This document shows, in pieces, positions 10,090 to 19,401 of a stretch of 64,000 nt of DNA. A program made the translations under genes and the position numbers. The notes beneath the pieces are model-generated. The model was given only the letters and a program-made list of their open reading frames with translations. It was not told where the DNA came from and ran no database searches. The DNA comes from Euryarchaeota archaeon UBA121 (GTDB lineage Archaea; Thermoplasmatota; Poseidoniia; Poseidoniales; Thalassarchaeaceae). Each line of letters opens with the position of its first letter. Within the stretch, counting starts at the first letter, position 1. The stretch spans positions 1 through 64,000 of the forward strand of contig DANL01000059.1 of assembly GCA_002499865.1 (NCBI GenBank), given 5' to 3'.

Positions 10090-11043
10090 ATGAGTCAGGA
10101 AGATTCCGCCAAGCCGGGCCATTATGCACTGCTCGCAGTCGCGCTTTTGGCAGTATCAAGCGCTGGTGCCGTACTCCAGCAGATGGAAGGAGTACCTCCT
10201 CTACTGAAGGCTTCATGGAGGATGTATGGGACATCGATAGTACTCATACCGGGCTTCATCTATCAGTGGAATAGGATGGAAGAAGGAACCCTTCAAATTA
10301 GAGACTGGCTACTGATTTCAATTTCAGCCATGTTCCTAGCTCTTCACTTCGGAAGCTGGATTTGGTCCCTAGATCATACTAGCCTAGTCCATAGTCTACT
10401 TTTCGTGACTAGCCATCCACTGGTAGTAGTCGCATTAATGCCTCTCATCGGGGCAACTGTGAGAAGAGGACATGTATTTGGTGCAGTCATAGGTTTTCTC
10501 GGGGCATCCATAGCCCTACTAGAAGTGGAGAGTAACAGTCAAGTGACCTTGATTGGAGACGCCGCGGCTTTCCTTGGTGCCGTCACTGTGGTTGGGTACC
10601 TAATGATTGGAAGGCATCTCAGGTCTTCTAGAAGAACTCCGGTATTCATCTACGCATTCCCAGTCACACTATTGGCGGGACTAATGCTTACGATAGGATC
10701 TGTCTCTTTAGAGGGAACGGCCCTAACCTCCGCCACACCCGAACTAAGTGCATTAGGCTGGATGGATGCTGTATGGCTTCCGTGGATAGCATACCTGTCC
10801 CTCGGACCAGGGCTCTGCGGACATACCGTCATAAACACAGCACTAAGGTGGATTTCTCCAATTGTGGTATCTGTTGCTCTGATATTCGAACCAGTCATTG
10901 GAGGGGCGATCGGATGGGCGATAACTGGAGAGGCCTATATCGGAACATGGACACTTATCGGTGGTCCATTAATGCTAGTGGGGGCAATAATGGTAACCTT
11001 GGAAGAGAGTAAAAATACGCAAAATACAGACACGCATTCATGA
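10090..11043 (+). CDS. DMT superfamily (EamA-type) membrane transporter
   Basis: The 317-residue protein has about ten hydrophobic helices in two repeated halves, the layout of EamA-domain drug/metabolite transporters. Helix ends such as LHFGSWIWSLDHTSLVHS and the second-half GPGLCGHTVINTALRWISP are typical of the family. It probably exports or imports a small metabolite; the substrate is unknown. The frame is open from ATG 10069 inside the OPT gene, but ATG 10090, 5 bases after the OPT stop, starts close to the first helix and is preferred. It lies between the OPT transporter and surE on the same strand, consistent with co-transcription. Confidence 0.8.
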   Translation: MSQEDSAKPGHYALLAVALLAVSSAGAVLQQMEGVPPLLKASWRMYGTSIVLIPGFIYQWNRMEEGTLQIRDWLLISISAMFLALHFGSWIWSLDHTSLVHSLLFVTSHPLVVVALMPLIGATVRRGHVFGAVIGFLGASIALLEVESNSQVTLIGDAAAFLGAVTVVGYLMIGRHLRSSRRTPVFIYAFPVTLLAGLMLTIGSVSLEGTALTSATPELSALGWMDAVWLPWIAYLSLGPGLCGHTVINTALRWISPIVVSVALIFEPVIGGAIGWAITGEAYIGTWTLIGGPLMLVGAIMVTLEESKNTQNTDTHS

Positions 11044-11059
11044 ACTATCTGCCTGTCGC

Positions 11060-11992
11060 ATGCATGTGAAGAAAGTACACCTCCTTGTTACTAACGATGA
11101 TGGAATAGATGCAGAAGGACTAGTTTCACTAGTAAAGAGGTTGCACTCGAAAGGACATCCAGTAGTGGTACTCGCTCCTCAGAACGAGCAGTCTGCCACT
11201 GGAATGAAGCTGACTCTTTCAAGTGGAATGCAATTCACAGAGAGAAAGGACCTCTCTGAAGCTATCAAGGTAGAGGGCGGTCCTCCGCTCAGAATGTTCT
11301 CCCTAGATGGTAGCCCTTGTGATTGTGTCATCGTGGCGCTCGAGGGAGGACTGAAATCGTGGGCACCAGAAATAGATCCAATGCTTTGTATATCTGGAAT
11401 CAACCACGGCCCCAATCTTTCTGTCGATGTACTTCATTCGGGTACAGTATCCGCCGCCAGAGAGGCATCCCTGTACGGGATGCCATCGATCGCCACCAGT
11501 CTAGCGACATACAATCATAGAAACTTTGAGGATACTCTTGAGGTCGTAATGGGGCTGGTCGCCAAATGCGAAGAATCACTGCCTGCCCAACTTCCCAACT
11601 TACTCAGGCCCAACGGAACTGGGAACAAGCCATTTGGCGACGACGAAGGATCATTGTTGAGATCGGCCTTCCACCATGGGGATATCTTCCTCAACGTGAA
11701 CATGCCAGAGAAATGGAACGGTTCAGTCACTACAGTTTCATTGGGTGCGAGGTGGTACAGAAGTGCTTCTGACATGGACCAGGCACCTTCCAAGGGAATA
11801 GAATTCGAAGTCGGGGCAGCCACCATAGTCGAGGAGGACATTCCAAGAACAGACTGCAATGCCATCAATGACGGAAAGGCGTCGATAACGCCTCTAGGTA
11901 GCTGGCCTTCTAACCACCCTCTCGGTATTAGTGAAAGACTGCTAGAGTCTTCCATCAATGAGTCCCCAGATGGCCTTCCTTACTGGATATGA
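11060..11992 (+). CDS. surE: 5'/3'-nucleotidase SurE
   Basis: A 310-residue SurE-family metal-dependent phosphatase that removes phosphate from nucleoside 5'- and 3'-monophosphates in the cytoplasm. The N-terminal LLVTNDDG motif (residues 8-15, metal-binding Asp13 and Asp14) and the SGINHGPN and HSGTVSAAREA blocks are all present. It is somewhat longer than the usual 250-270 residues because of a C-terminal extension. It starts 16 bases after the DMT transporter gene and its end overlaps the convergent trmY gene by 13 bases. Confidence 0.93.
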   Translation: MHVKKVHLLVTNDDGIDAEGLVSLVKRLHSKGHPVVVLAPQNEQSATGMKLTLSSGMQFTERKDLSEAIKVEGGPPLRMFSLDGSPCDCVIVALEGGLKSWAPEIDPMLCISGINHGPNLSVDVLHSGTVSAAREASLYGMPSIATSLATYNHRNFEDTLEVVMGLVAKCEESLPAQLPNLLRPNGTGNKPFGDDEGSLLRSAFHHGDIFLNVNMPEKWNGSVTTVSLGARWYRSASDMDQAPSKGIEFEVGAATIVEEDIPRTDCNAINDGKASITPLGSWPSNHPLGISERLLESSINESPDGLPYWI

Positions 11993-12567
11993 GAGTCAAT
12001 TAGGTGATGTATCACAGAGATGCATGAATGCCCCTGTAGCCAAGTCCTCCCCAGGGACAACGAACCGAGAGGCAAATCCACCTCCCGCAAGTCCAAATCC
12101 AAATCGTCCGAAAGAACGAATCCACACTTTCCTGCAATGTCGACACTTTCGAAAATGCTTCCACCAGCATCCAGAACATAGGAATCCACGCCATCAATAT
12201 TCCATTCCTTAAGGGTCTGGTAGATATCGCCACCGGACTGTCTTATTCCCTTGGAAACCTCTGTGAAACGTCCGATGGGGGGGACCGGGGTCTTCATCAG
12301 GGATTTGAAGTGCCCTGCTATTGATCTCTCATCGGGCCTAACGCCTCTAAGATCGCAACCATCGAAGAAAACCCTCCTCGGAATGCCACCACCCATTAGG
12401 TGGACAACTATCTGTGTATCTTTCCTTATTCCGTGAGAGATGAATAGCGCAGAATTTACCGCCCTCACAAGGACGTCCATTCGTCCGCCATCGCCTGGCA
12501 AGTCGTTTAGGTTAAGCTTCCCACTACTGGGCGCCCTATTGCCAATTATGGCAAATCTCCTTTCCAT
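11980..12567 (-). CDS. trmY: tRNA (pseudouridine-54 N1)-methyltransferase TrmY
   Basis: A 195-residue SPOUT-class methyltransferase that methylates pseudouridine 54 in the T-loop of archaeal tRNAs using S-adenosylmethionine. Family marks include the start RRFAIIGNRAPSSG, LNDLPGDGGRMDVL, PDERSIA, and the C-terminal knot region SLGRTWLQGHSCISVIHHLID. Length is normal. It follows the SRP54 gene on the minus strand with a 4-base gap, so the two are probably co-transcribed. Its 3' end overlaps surE tail to tail. Confidence 0.93.
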   Translation of the reverse strand: MERRFAIIGNRAPSSGKLNLNDLPGDGGRMDVLVRAVNSALFISHGIRKDTQIVVHLMGGGIPRRVFFDGCDLRGVRPDERSIAGHFKSLMKTPVPPIGRFTEVSKGIRQSGGDIYQTLKEWNIDGVDSYVLDAGGSIFESVDIAGKCGFVLSDDLDLDLREVDLPLGSLSLGRTWLQGHSCISVIHHLIDSHIQ

Positions 12568-12571
12568 GGGA

Positions 12572-13930
12572 TCACCCCATGCCTAGTTCGGAATCATCGA
12601 AGTCCATCATAGACTGCATCTGTCTACGGAACCTTCTGTCGCCCTTCATACCACGCATCATCTTCCTGCTCCTATTCCACTGTGCGAGCAACTCTTTGAC
12701 ATCCTTCTCAGTTGCTCCGGACCCTCTTGCTATCCTCCTTATCCTACTAGATTTTAGCAACAAAGGCTCATCCTTCTCCCTCTGAGTCATCGAATCCATA
12801 ATTATCCTGAACTTCTCAAGATTATTCTGCATCTGCCTTTTCTGCCCAGTGCTGAGATTCCCCATTCCTCCAAACATACTATCTGGCAAGTGTGAAAGCA
12901 ATTTATCCATGGTGCCAATCTTGCTCATCATCTCCATCTGCGAGTACATGTCAGTAAGAGTGAATCTACCAGACATCATCCTCTGAGTAATCCTCATGGC
13001 TTCATCCTGATCTAAATCTTCAGGTGTGAGATCAATCAGTCCCTTGATGTCTCCCATACCGAGTAACCTAGAAATGAAACGATCTGACTCAAACTTCTCA
13101 AGATCCTGTATCCTCTCTCCCTCTCCCACGAAGACTATGGGGGCCCCGGTAGCGGAAACGGCGCTCAGCGCACCTCCTCCTCTAGCCGTTCCATCAAGCT
13201 TGGTGACAATAGTTCCAGTCACGCCTACTAACTCATGGAATGTTTGAGCAACTGGACCTGCAGCCTGGCCCACCTGAGCGTCAATAACAAGAAACCTCTC
13301 AGTTGCATTAGCGATTTCAGCTATAGAAACAAGCTCTTCCCTGAGTGAGTCATCAAGACTATCCCTGCCCGCGGTATCAATAATTACCACATCAGAGTTA
13401 CTGAATTCCTTCAGCCCATTCTTCACGATTTTCGAGGCATCACTCTCACCAGGTTCGCCATATACCCCGACGCCTGTTCCCTCTAGTAATTGGCAAAGTT
13501 GCTCATATGCTCCAGGCCTGTGGGTGTCTGCCTCTATTACCGAGACTCTGACCCCGTGACGTCGTCTCCACCAATCTGCAACTTTGGCAGTTGTAGTCGT
13601 TTTTCCCTGTCCGTACAGACCAACCATCAATATTGTCTCATTATGAGGCCTGATATCCCTTGGAGGGCCCAACATTCTGACTAGTTCAGTGTAGATGATA
13701 TTCATCGCATGGGTTTCTAGCTTGGTGCCCGGACGTGGCTCTTCCTCAACGACCCTCCTCTCAACCTTCTCAGTGAGCTCTTTCGTCTGTCTGACATTGA
13801 AGTCTGCCTCCAATAGAGCCCTGCGTAATGACTTACTGAGCTCCTTTAGTGTGTCTTCGTCAATTTCCCTCTTGCCTTTCAGAAGTCCGGCTGAACCCAG
13901 AATACGCCTCTTCAAGCCGTCCAGCGCCAT
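12572..13930 (-). CDS. srp54: signal recognition particle GTPase SRP54
   Basis: A 452-residue SRP54/Ffh protein. The N domain (about 1-90) is followed by the GTPase G domain with P-loop GLYGQGKTTT (104-113), DTAGR and TKLDG. A Met-rich M domain (about 300-452) follows that binds SRP RNA and signal peptides. It targets membrane and secreted proteins to the Sec translocon, as the many membrane and surface proteins here require. It heads a minus-strand pair with trmY. No SRP RNA gene is visible in the window. Confidence 0.96.
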   Translation of the reverse strand: MALDGLKRRILGSAGLLKGKREIDEDTLKELSKSLRRALLEADFNVRQTKELTEKVERRVVEEEPRPGTKLETHAMNIIYTELVRMLGPPRDIRPHNETILMVGLYGQGKTTTTAKVADWWRRRHGVRVSVIEADTHRPGAYEQLCQLLEGTGVGVYGEPGESDASKIVKNGLKEFSNSDVVIIDTAGRDSLDDSLREELVSIAEIANATERFLVIDAQVGQAAGPVAQTFHELVGVTGTIVTKLDGTARGGGALSAVSATGAPIVFVGEGERIQDLEKFESDRFISRLLGMGDIKGLIDLTPEDLDQDEAMRITQRMMSGRFTLTDMYSQMEMMSKIGTMDKLLSHLPDSMFGGMGNLSTGQKRQMQNNLEKFRIIMDSMTQREKDEPLLLKSSRIRRIARGSGATEKDVKELLAQWNRSRKMMRGMKGDRRFRRQMQSMMDFDDSELGMG

Positions 13931-14006
13931 GTACGCGGGTCACGATAGGGTGGTTTGAACATTGTCCGAGGCAGATGGACTCAAATGCCCAGTGCCATGG
14001 CGAAGC

Positions 14007-14792
14007 ATGGCTACTGGTATGTGGCAAACCCAAGCCGCTTTCGCCATCGGCATAATCGGCGTTTTCATCGGATGGAGGGGGTCTATCGCTAAAATGACAG
14101 GTTTCTTCGATCTATCCGGCTCAGTCAAATACCTACTCTATGGCATTGTCTCGGGAATGTTACTGGCCTCAGCAGCCGATACTCTGATACTCTCTGGAAT
14201 TATTACCGGGCAAGTGAATATCATCACGGCTAGCTCGTATGCGCTTCTGATTGCAATATGCGAGTCGGCGTTCGTTCTTTTCCTTCTCGGACGACCGAGA
14301 AACGTTGCATTGAGAGCATCTCCTCCATTTGGGTGGACTTTGGGGCTCGGAATCGGTGCGATGCAATCATCTGTTCTGGCGTTCAGGCTATTCGATGAAG
14401 AACTGAACTCATCCTTTTCTGGATTTTCCATGTATTCAGTATCCATCTGCCTCCTGATATCAGTAACCGCATGCACGGGGCATGCGGTCCTATCGGCGTA
14501 TCAAGGTGCGATGATTCTAGAGCCTCGAAGGTTGGGCCCCTTCTTCTTGACTTCTATACTCAGGGCGGCGCTGTTAATTTCTCTCATACTTTCAATATAC
14601 GCCCCTCTGATTCTAGTCGCTCCATTAACTGCAATAGTTGCCGCATGGGCTCCTTCGCAAGAAAGATGGCTACCTTCAGGACTGACACCAGCAGCCAGAC
14701 AGGCCTACAGGCGAACAACCAGACAGTCTGATCGTCACAGAATCGCTTCTAGTTCTAGGACCAGAGGATCAATGATTGGTGAGGAAGAATAG
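14007..14792 (+). CDS. uncharacterised multi-pass membrane protein
   Basis: I do not recognise this family. From ATG 14007 it encodes 261 residues with about six or seven hydrophobic helices spread over residues 5-215, then a basic, Arg/Ser-rich cytoplasmic tail (RRTTRQSDRHR). A TTG at 13962 would add 15 residues; ATG 14007 sits directly before the first helix and is preferred. Conserved-looking polar residues inside helices (CESAFVLF, TGHAVLSAYQG) hint at an active or binding site, but no known protease or transporter motif fits. It is divergent from srp54 and upstream of the trkA-trkH pair. Confidence 0.7.
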   Translation: MATGMWQTQAAFAIGIIGVFIGWRGSIAKMTGFFDLSGSVKYLLYGIVSGMLLASAADTLILSGIITGQVNIITASSYALLIAICESAFVLFLLGRPRNVALRASPPFGWTLGLGIGAMQSSVLAFRLFDEELNSSFSGFSMYSVSICLLISVTACTGHAVLSAYQGAMILEPRRLGPFFLTSILRAALLISLILSIYAPLILVAPLTAIVAAWAPSQERWLPSGLTPAARQAYRRTTRQSDRHRIASSSRTRGSMIGEEE

Positions 14793-14841
14793 CCAATAAA
14801 CCCCATATTGAGGATTTATCGGACATACGTATGGCGCATGA

Positions 14842-14847
14842 TTATAT
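14842..14847 (+). promoter_or_regulatory. TATA box of trkA
   Basis: TTATAT lies about 27 bases before ATG 14872 with no ribosome binding site in between, the spacing of a leaderless archaeal transcript. Confidence 0.5.
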
Positions 14848-14871
14848 CCATCCGTCCAAGGGTGCGGTCCA

Positions 14872-16290
14872 ATGAGAGTCATCATTGCTGGGGCCGGAGA
14901 GGTAGGCAGAGGCGTGGCGGCAGCTCTCCGCCAAGAGCGAAGAAGCGTCGCCTTGATTGACCCCGACCCCTCAGCGATAAATGAGTCCCAATACTTGGAC
15001 TGCCTTTTGATTACGGGGAGCGCCCTATCTAGGGATTCTCTGATGAGGGCGGGAATTAGCGATGCCGAGATTTTCATAATGGCTACAAATGACGATATGA
15101 TTAACTTACTGGGGTGCTCTTTCGCCAAGAAGGTCTACAGCGAACTAGTCGGCGAGAGGAACGCCACTGGACTGAGGACCATCGCCAATATCAACGATCC
15201 AGGATTAGAGCATCCATCTAGGGGAGCGGGTCCTCTCAGTAGCTGGACTAGGGCTGATCACATCGTCAGCGCCGCGGATGAGATAGTCAGCCAACTTGCC
15301 GCGAGCCTACTGGCTCCTTCAATCGATGAAATCCTTCCTCTTGGAGAGTCATCGTGGATCGCATCTACCGAGGTTACAAACTCATCTGCATTAATTGGGA
15401 CCACCACAGGGGAGGTCGGAGGGATCTTCGCCGGTATGCCCTCAATTTACTCGATAAAAAAGTCCGATGAAAAGGGGACCCTTAGCGAGGGCAATGAAAT
15501 AATCGAACCTGGTGACATCTTAGTTTTCGTCTCCAATTCCACTGATCAGTTCTCGCAGATAACCAGAAGTGTTGGAAAATCCGATCCCGATCTCAAGGAG
15601 AAGGCACAGATAGCAGTTTTTGGTGCAAGCCAGTTCGGAGTCAGGCTATCTGATTACTACCTGAGAAGAGGGCATAGTGTTGTAGTGATAGAGCCCGAGC
15701 TGGACTTGGCCAATGAATTAGTAGGCTCTAGAGTAGGAAATAGTAAGAGGCTCGATGTAATACATGGGGACCCACAAGATGAGGATCTTCTCAGAGAGCT
15801 TGACATTCATAGCCATGACATTGCGGTGGCGGCGTTAGAAGATGACAATCTAAACATCGCTATATCGATGAGAGCCAAAGATAAGGGAGTATTGAGGACC
15901 GGTCTCGTCCTAAGGGATCGTGCCCTCGTCGACGCAGTCCATAGGATCGGCACAATAAATCCCGTCAGCAGGAGGCAAGTGGTGATAACGGGAATTTTGA
16001 AATCTATTCACATGAATGTCCCAGGAACTTTCCAAGTTATACCAAACGTACCAGAAGTAATATCTATTTCAGCTGAAGTAAAAGCAGAACAGGGTATCGA
16101 GGGCTGGCCAATATCTAAGGTCGAGTCAAAACTTGGTGCAAGAATTGCCATGATAGACAGGGAGGACTTCGATGGTAAGGTTTCAGTCCTCGATCCCAAT
16201 GCGGTTGAAACCGTATTACTTGGAGATAGGATGTACATACTCCTGTTGAAGGAAGATTTGAAGAAACTCGAGAAGATTCTAGGGAGCTAA
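14872..16290 (+). CDS. trkA: Trk potassium uptake regulatory subunit TrkA
   Basis: A 472-residue cytoplasmic NAD-binding subunit of the Trk potassium channel. It has two tandem RCK units, each with a Rossmann dinucleotide-binding start: IIAGAGEVGRG near residue 4 and IAVFGASQFGVR near residue 244. Each is followed by a TrkA-C domain. It gates the membrane subunit TrkH according to nucleotide binding. The trkH gene follows after a 2-base gap, so the pair is one operon. Both functional halves are intact, as in two-RCK TrkA proteins. Confidence 0.93.
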   Translation: MRVIIAGAGEVGRGVAAALRQERRSVALIDPDPSAINESQYLDCLLITGSALSRDSLMRAGISDAEIFIMATNDDMINLLGCSFAKKVYSELVGERNATGLRTIANINDPGLEHPSRGAGPLSSWTRADHIVSAADEIVSQLAASLLAPSIDEILPLGESSWIASTEVTNSSALIGTTTGEVGGIFAGMPSIYSIKKSDEKGTLSEGNEIIEPGDILVFVSNSTDQFSQITRSVGKSDPDLKEKAQIAVFGASQFGVRLSDYYLRRGHSVVVIEPELDLANELVGSRVGNSKRLDVIHGDPQDEDLLRELDIHSHDIAVAALEDDNLNIAISMRAKDKGVLRTGLVLRDRALVDAVHRIGTINPVSRRQVVITGILKSIHMNVPGTFQVIPNVPEVISISAEVKAEQGIEGWPISKVESKLGARIAMIDREDFDGKVSVLDPNAVETVLLGDRMYILLLKEDLKKLEKILGS

Positions 16291-16292
16291 CC

Positions 16293-17861
16293 ATGCGCTG
16301 GGATGTCGTCGGTTTTGTCCTGGGATGGACAATTAGACTAGTCGCACTACCTCTAGCTTTGGTGGCCGCATACAGTTGCTACTTGGGCTCCGAGGGATAT
16401 GAGTTCGCAGCTAGGACGTATCTAATCCCTCTAATTTTAGCCGCATTTGTCGGACAGAGCCTAGTTTCGTTGGCCAAGGGGGCCGATACCGCATCCAGAC
16501 TCAGAGATCGTGAAGCCTTCGCCTCTGTCGCCCTTGGATGGATTCCTGTTGTGATACTAGGTGCTTTGCCATACTGGCTAGGAGGTGTTTTCTATGGGCC
16601 TGCTGATCTATCTATGGAATCTGTTGCTGTGGCCGATGTCTTCTCTGGGGCTATCCACTCATGGTTCGAGTCAATGTCAGGTTTTACCACGACAGGGTCT
16701 ACCGTGATAGATCACTCAACAAGTCCACGATGCCTTGAGGGAACAGATTGCATCAGCTCTCAACCGCAGAGCCTGATACTCTGGAGGTCTCTCACCCAGT
16801 GGCTGGGAGGAATGGGAGTGATCATGCTAGGGCTCCTCATACTTTCTCAGGCACTTGGGGGCGGGATGTCATTGGCTAGGGCCGAGCTCACCGGACCTTC
16901 TCTTTCCAGACTGGGTCCTTCTCTGCAATCCACGGCAAGGAGACTATGGGCGATATACATAGTCCTGACAATAATTGAGATGGTCTTGCTTAGGTTCATA
17001 GGCGAAATGAGTATTTTTGACTCGGTAAATTATTCCCTAACTACACTATCATCAGGCGGTTTCGGTACTACTGATGGAGGAGTTATGGCCTTCAGTTCGG
17101 CCAGAATAGAGGTCATTCTGATGGTATTTATGGTCCTCACTTGCATCAACTTCAGCCTCCTCCATTTAGTCCTCGTTGGTAAATCAAAAGAGGCCTTCAA
17201 AGACGGTGAAGTACGTAGCTATCTATTCATCCTAATTGTTGCATGGTTTGCTATGGCCTTCAACATTTACAGTGCGGGATCACAAGATTTAGGGTTCTTA
17301 GAAACTATCAGACATTCGATGTTCCAGGCTATTTCGATTTCTAGTACTGGGTACTCTTCAGCAGATTTCGCAACATGGCCACTGTTCAGTCAATTTGTTT
17401 TACTATTGTTAATGATAATAGGAGCGACAGCAGGGTCTACAGGAGGGGGCCTCAAGGTACTAAGAATCAGAATCGCCTTTGAGCTCTCAAAAAGAGAAAT
17501 ATTGAAAATCATCCAACCTAGGAAAGTCGTTGCAATCAGATTCAACGACGAGGTCATAGACGAGAAGAGGATATGGACGGTACTTGGAATGCTAAGCTCT
17601 TGGACTGTTCTTGTTACTGCATCGATATTGGCATTCTCATTATTGGAGCCATCTTTGGATATGACCGATGTTCTTTCCGTTTCCCTATCTCTCCTTGGAA
17701 ATACCGGTCCAGCTTTAGGTGCGTTTGGTCCGACCGCGACTTGGGCCGCACTGGGCGAGCCGTCGTTGATAGTGGCATCACTTCTGATGTGGCTTGGGAG
17801 GCTAGAGTTGCTAACAGTCTTGGTTTTGTTACACCCCAAGACATGGCGTAGCGACATCTAG
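16293..17861 (+). CDS. trkH: Trk potassium uptake membrane subunit TrkH
   Basis: A 522-residue membrane protein with the four pore-loop repeats of the TrkH/KtrB family: SGFTTTGST, TLSSGGFGTT, ISSTGYSSAD and LGNTGPALG. These form the K+ selectivity filter. Another family mark is the block GATAGSTGGGLKVLR. It imports potassium together with TrkA encoded immediately upstream. The stop overlaps the convergent RFC-L gene by 4 bases. Confidence 0.94.
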   Translation: MRWDVVGFVLGWTIRLVALPLALVAAYSCYLGSEGYEFAARTYLIPLILAAFVGQSLVSLAKGADTASRLRDREAFASVALGWIPVVILGALPYWLGGVFYGPADLSMESVAVADVFSGAIHSWFESMSGFTTTGSTVIDHSTSPRCLEGTDCISSQPQSLILWRSLTQWLGGMGVIMLGLLILSQALGGGMSLARAELTGPSLSRLGPSLQSTARRLWAIYIVLTIIEMVLLRFIGEMSIFDSVNYSLTTLSSGGFGTTDGGVMAFSSARIEVILMVFMVLTCINFSLLHLVLVGKSKEAFKDGEVRSYLFILIVAWFAMAFNIYSAGSQDLGFLETIRHSMFQAISISSTGYSSADFATWPLFSQFVLLLLMIIGATAGSTGGGLKVLRIRIAFELSKREILKIIQPRKVVAIRFNDEVIDEKRIWTVLGMLSSWTVLVTASILAFSLLEPSLDMTDVLSVSLSLLGNTGPALGAFGPTATWAALGEPSLIVASLLMWLGRLELLTVLVLLHPKTWRSDI

Positions 17862-19363
17862 AATGAGTCAAGTGTGAATTGCTTGCCATCAGTAGTTGTT
17901 TTTTCATCCTCTGCCTCTATTTGTGGGGGCACTACTGGGGGCTCGGGTAAATTCTCCTGATCATCATACTCCTTCACAATCGATTTCCCCTTTCTGCTAC
18001 TCTTAGATATGCCATGCAGAGAAAGATGCTCCTCGACACCCAGCCCCATTTTCTTAGAGATACTGAAATCATCGGGGTCTCCACCCAGTGACTCATCGTG
18101 GACAGCTAGCAAAAGTGGCCATAGCTCCTCCCTGAATGATGATTTACTAGTAGAAACATTCTCTGACATAGTAGTGACAACATTAACGCTCCTCCAAGAT
18201 TCAGAGCCCCTTCTTAGAAAGTCTGGGTACCCCAGATAAGGATCAGTCGTGATCGGTGTCTGGGAAACCGCAGCCTGAGAGGTCAGGGCAGATCCCCAAT
18301 ACCATGATCGGAATGCACGATTTGTGAACTTAGTGGCTAGAGACCTATCAGCTAGCTGCATCGCAGTGCTGATTGAAGCAAGACCATCTGAATCGAAGAC
18401 AGATTGATTGTTCCATGAGAACCAAGCTAGCATCTGATCAGGATCCTTATCGCTATTCCTGAGAATTTCCGATGCCTTGGAGCCACTTTTACTCGAGTAT
18501 ATCTCTTTCATGGCTCTGAATACATCAATCTGAGAGTCCCTAACTGAAACTTCTCCGAGGCCCCTAACATGGTCTGTGGTGATATGCCCCTCAACTAGCG
18601 ATGAAACCGCCTGCAAGTCCCTAACTAAGGCCCGCAGGTCCCCTGGGTTTCCAGTAATCAACTCCTCCAACGCCCCCGGATCAATAGACAGTCCCTCACC
18701 ATCAAGAATCCTGTAAGCTATTTTCCGCATGTTCCCGCTGTTCACCCTCTTGAATTGTATCATATCGGATAATCTGAGAACCCTATCTCTGTTAATCCTC
18801 CATCCTCTGCCACCTCCCCAGAGCCTCATTGGATCGTTGCAAGTCATAATTACGGGTTGCATACTGACAGACAACAGGTGCATCAACTCGGCCTTTCCTC
18901 CCGAATCACCTGAAATGCTCTTCGTCTCATCTTCCGATGAAATCGACTTTCCAATTCTATCTTCTGATATTTTTGAAAAACCTCCAGCGAGATGATCTAC
19001 CTCGTCTAAGAGGATAATTGTCTTCCCATCTGGTTTGGAATCCCCTGAGAATAAATCTAGTGAGATGTGTTGTGACCCCCTGGTCGCGGCCTTTCTGATA
19101 GAGGCCGCATTCCTCTCCTCAGATGCGTTAAGCTCGATAATCGCCCACCCCATCTCCTTGGCTACTGCCTTAGCAATAGTTGTCTTCCCTACTCCGGGGG
19201 GGCCAGAAAGTAAGACTCCTCTCTTTTTTGGTATTTTTCCAGTCGACCAAGTGTCCAACCATTGCCTAATAGATCTCACTTGAGCCTCGTTACCCTCCAT
19301 CTCACGGATACTTTTGGGGCGATATTTCTCGGCCCAATCGTCACTCTCTCCCATAGCGGACAC
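17858..19363 (-). CDS. rfcL: replication factor C large subunit
   Basis: A 501-residue clamp-loader AAA+ ATPase that, with RFC small subunits, loads PCNA at primer ends. It starts with the RFC-L mark WAEKYRP, followed by Walker A GPPGVGKT, Walker B ILLDEVDHL and the sensor region near TCNDPMRLWG. The last residues QFTLDSF form a PIP box for PCNA binding, confirming that the C-terminus is complete. The start ATG 19363 has an in-frame alternative ATG at 19354. It lies 38 bases downstream of the glycyl-tRNA synthetase gene on the same strand and is probably co-transcribed. The small subunit gene is not in the window. Confidence 0.94.
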   Translation of the reverse strand: MSAMGESDDWAEKYRPKSIREMEGNEAQVRSIRQWLDTWSTGKIPKKRGVLLSGPPGVGKTTIAKAVAKEMGWAIIELNASEERNAASIRKAATRGSQHISLDLFSGDSKPDGKTIILLDEVDHLAGGFSKISEDRIGKSISSEDETKSISGDSGGKAELMHLLSVSMQPVIMTCNDPMRLWGGGRGWRINRDRVLRLSDMIQFKRVNSGNMRKIAYRILDGEGLSIDPGALEELITGNPGDLRALVRDLQAVSSLVEGHITTDHVRGLGEVSVRDSQIDVFRAMKEIYSSKSGSKASEILRNSDKDPDQMLAWFSWNNQSVFDSDGLASISTAMQLADRSLATKFTNRAFRSWYWGSALTSQAAVSQTPITTDPYLGYPDFLRRGSESWRSVNVVTTMSENVSTSKSSFREELWPLLLAVHDESLGGDPDDFSISKKMGLGVEEHLSLHGISKSSRKGKSIVKEYDDQENLPEPPVVPPQIEAEDEKTTTDGKQFTLDSF

Positions 19364-19401
19364 ATTTGTCGGTCTAGTCGGGACTCCATGAAGATTGGGA
19401 G

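Noticed and set aside
14793..14871. Possible tRNA or small RNA in the gap before trkA
   Set aside because: No cloverleaf arms or T-loop consensus are visible; the gap is explained by a promoter.
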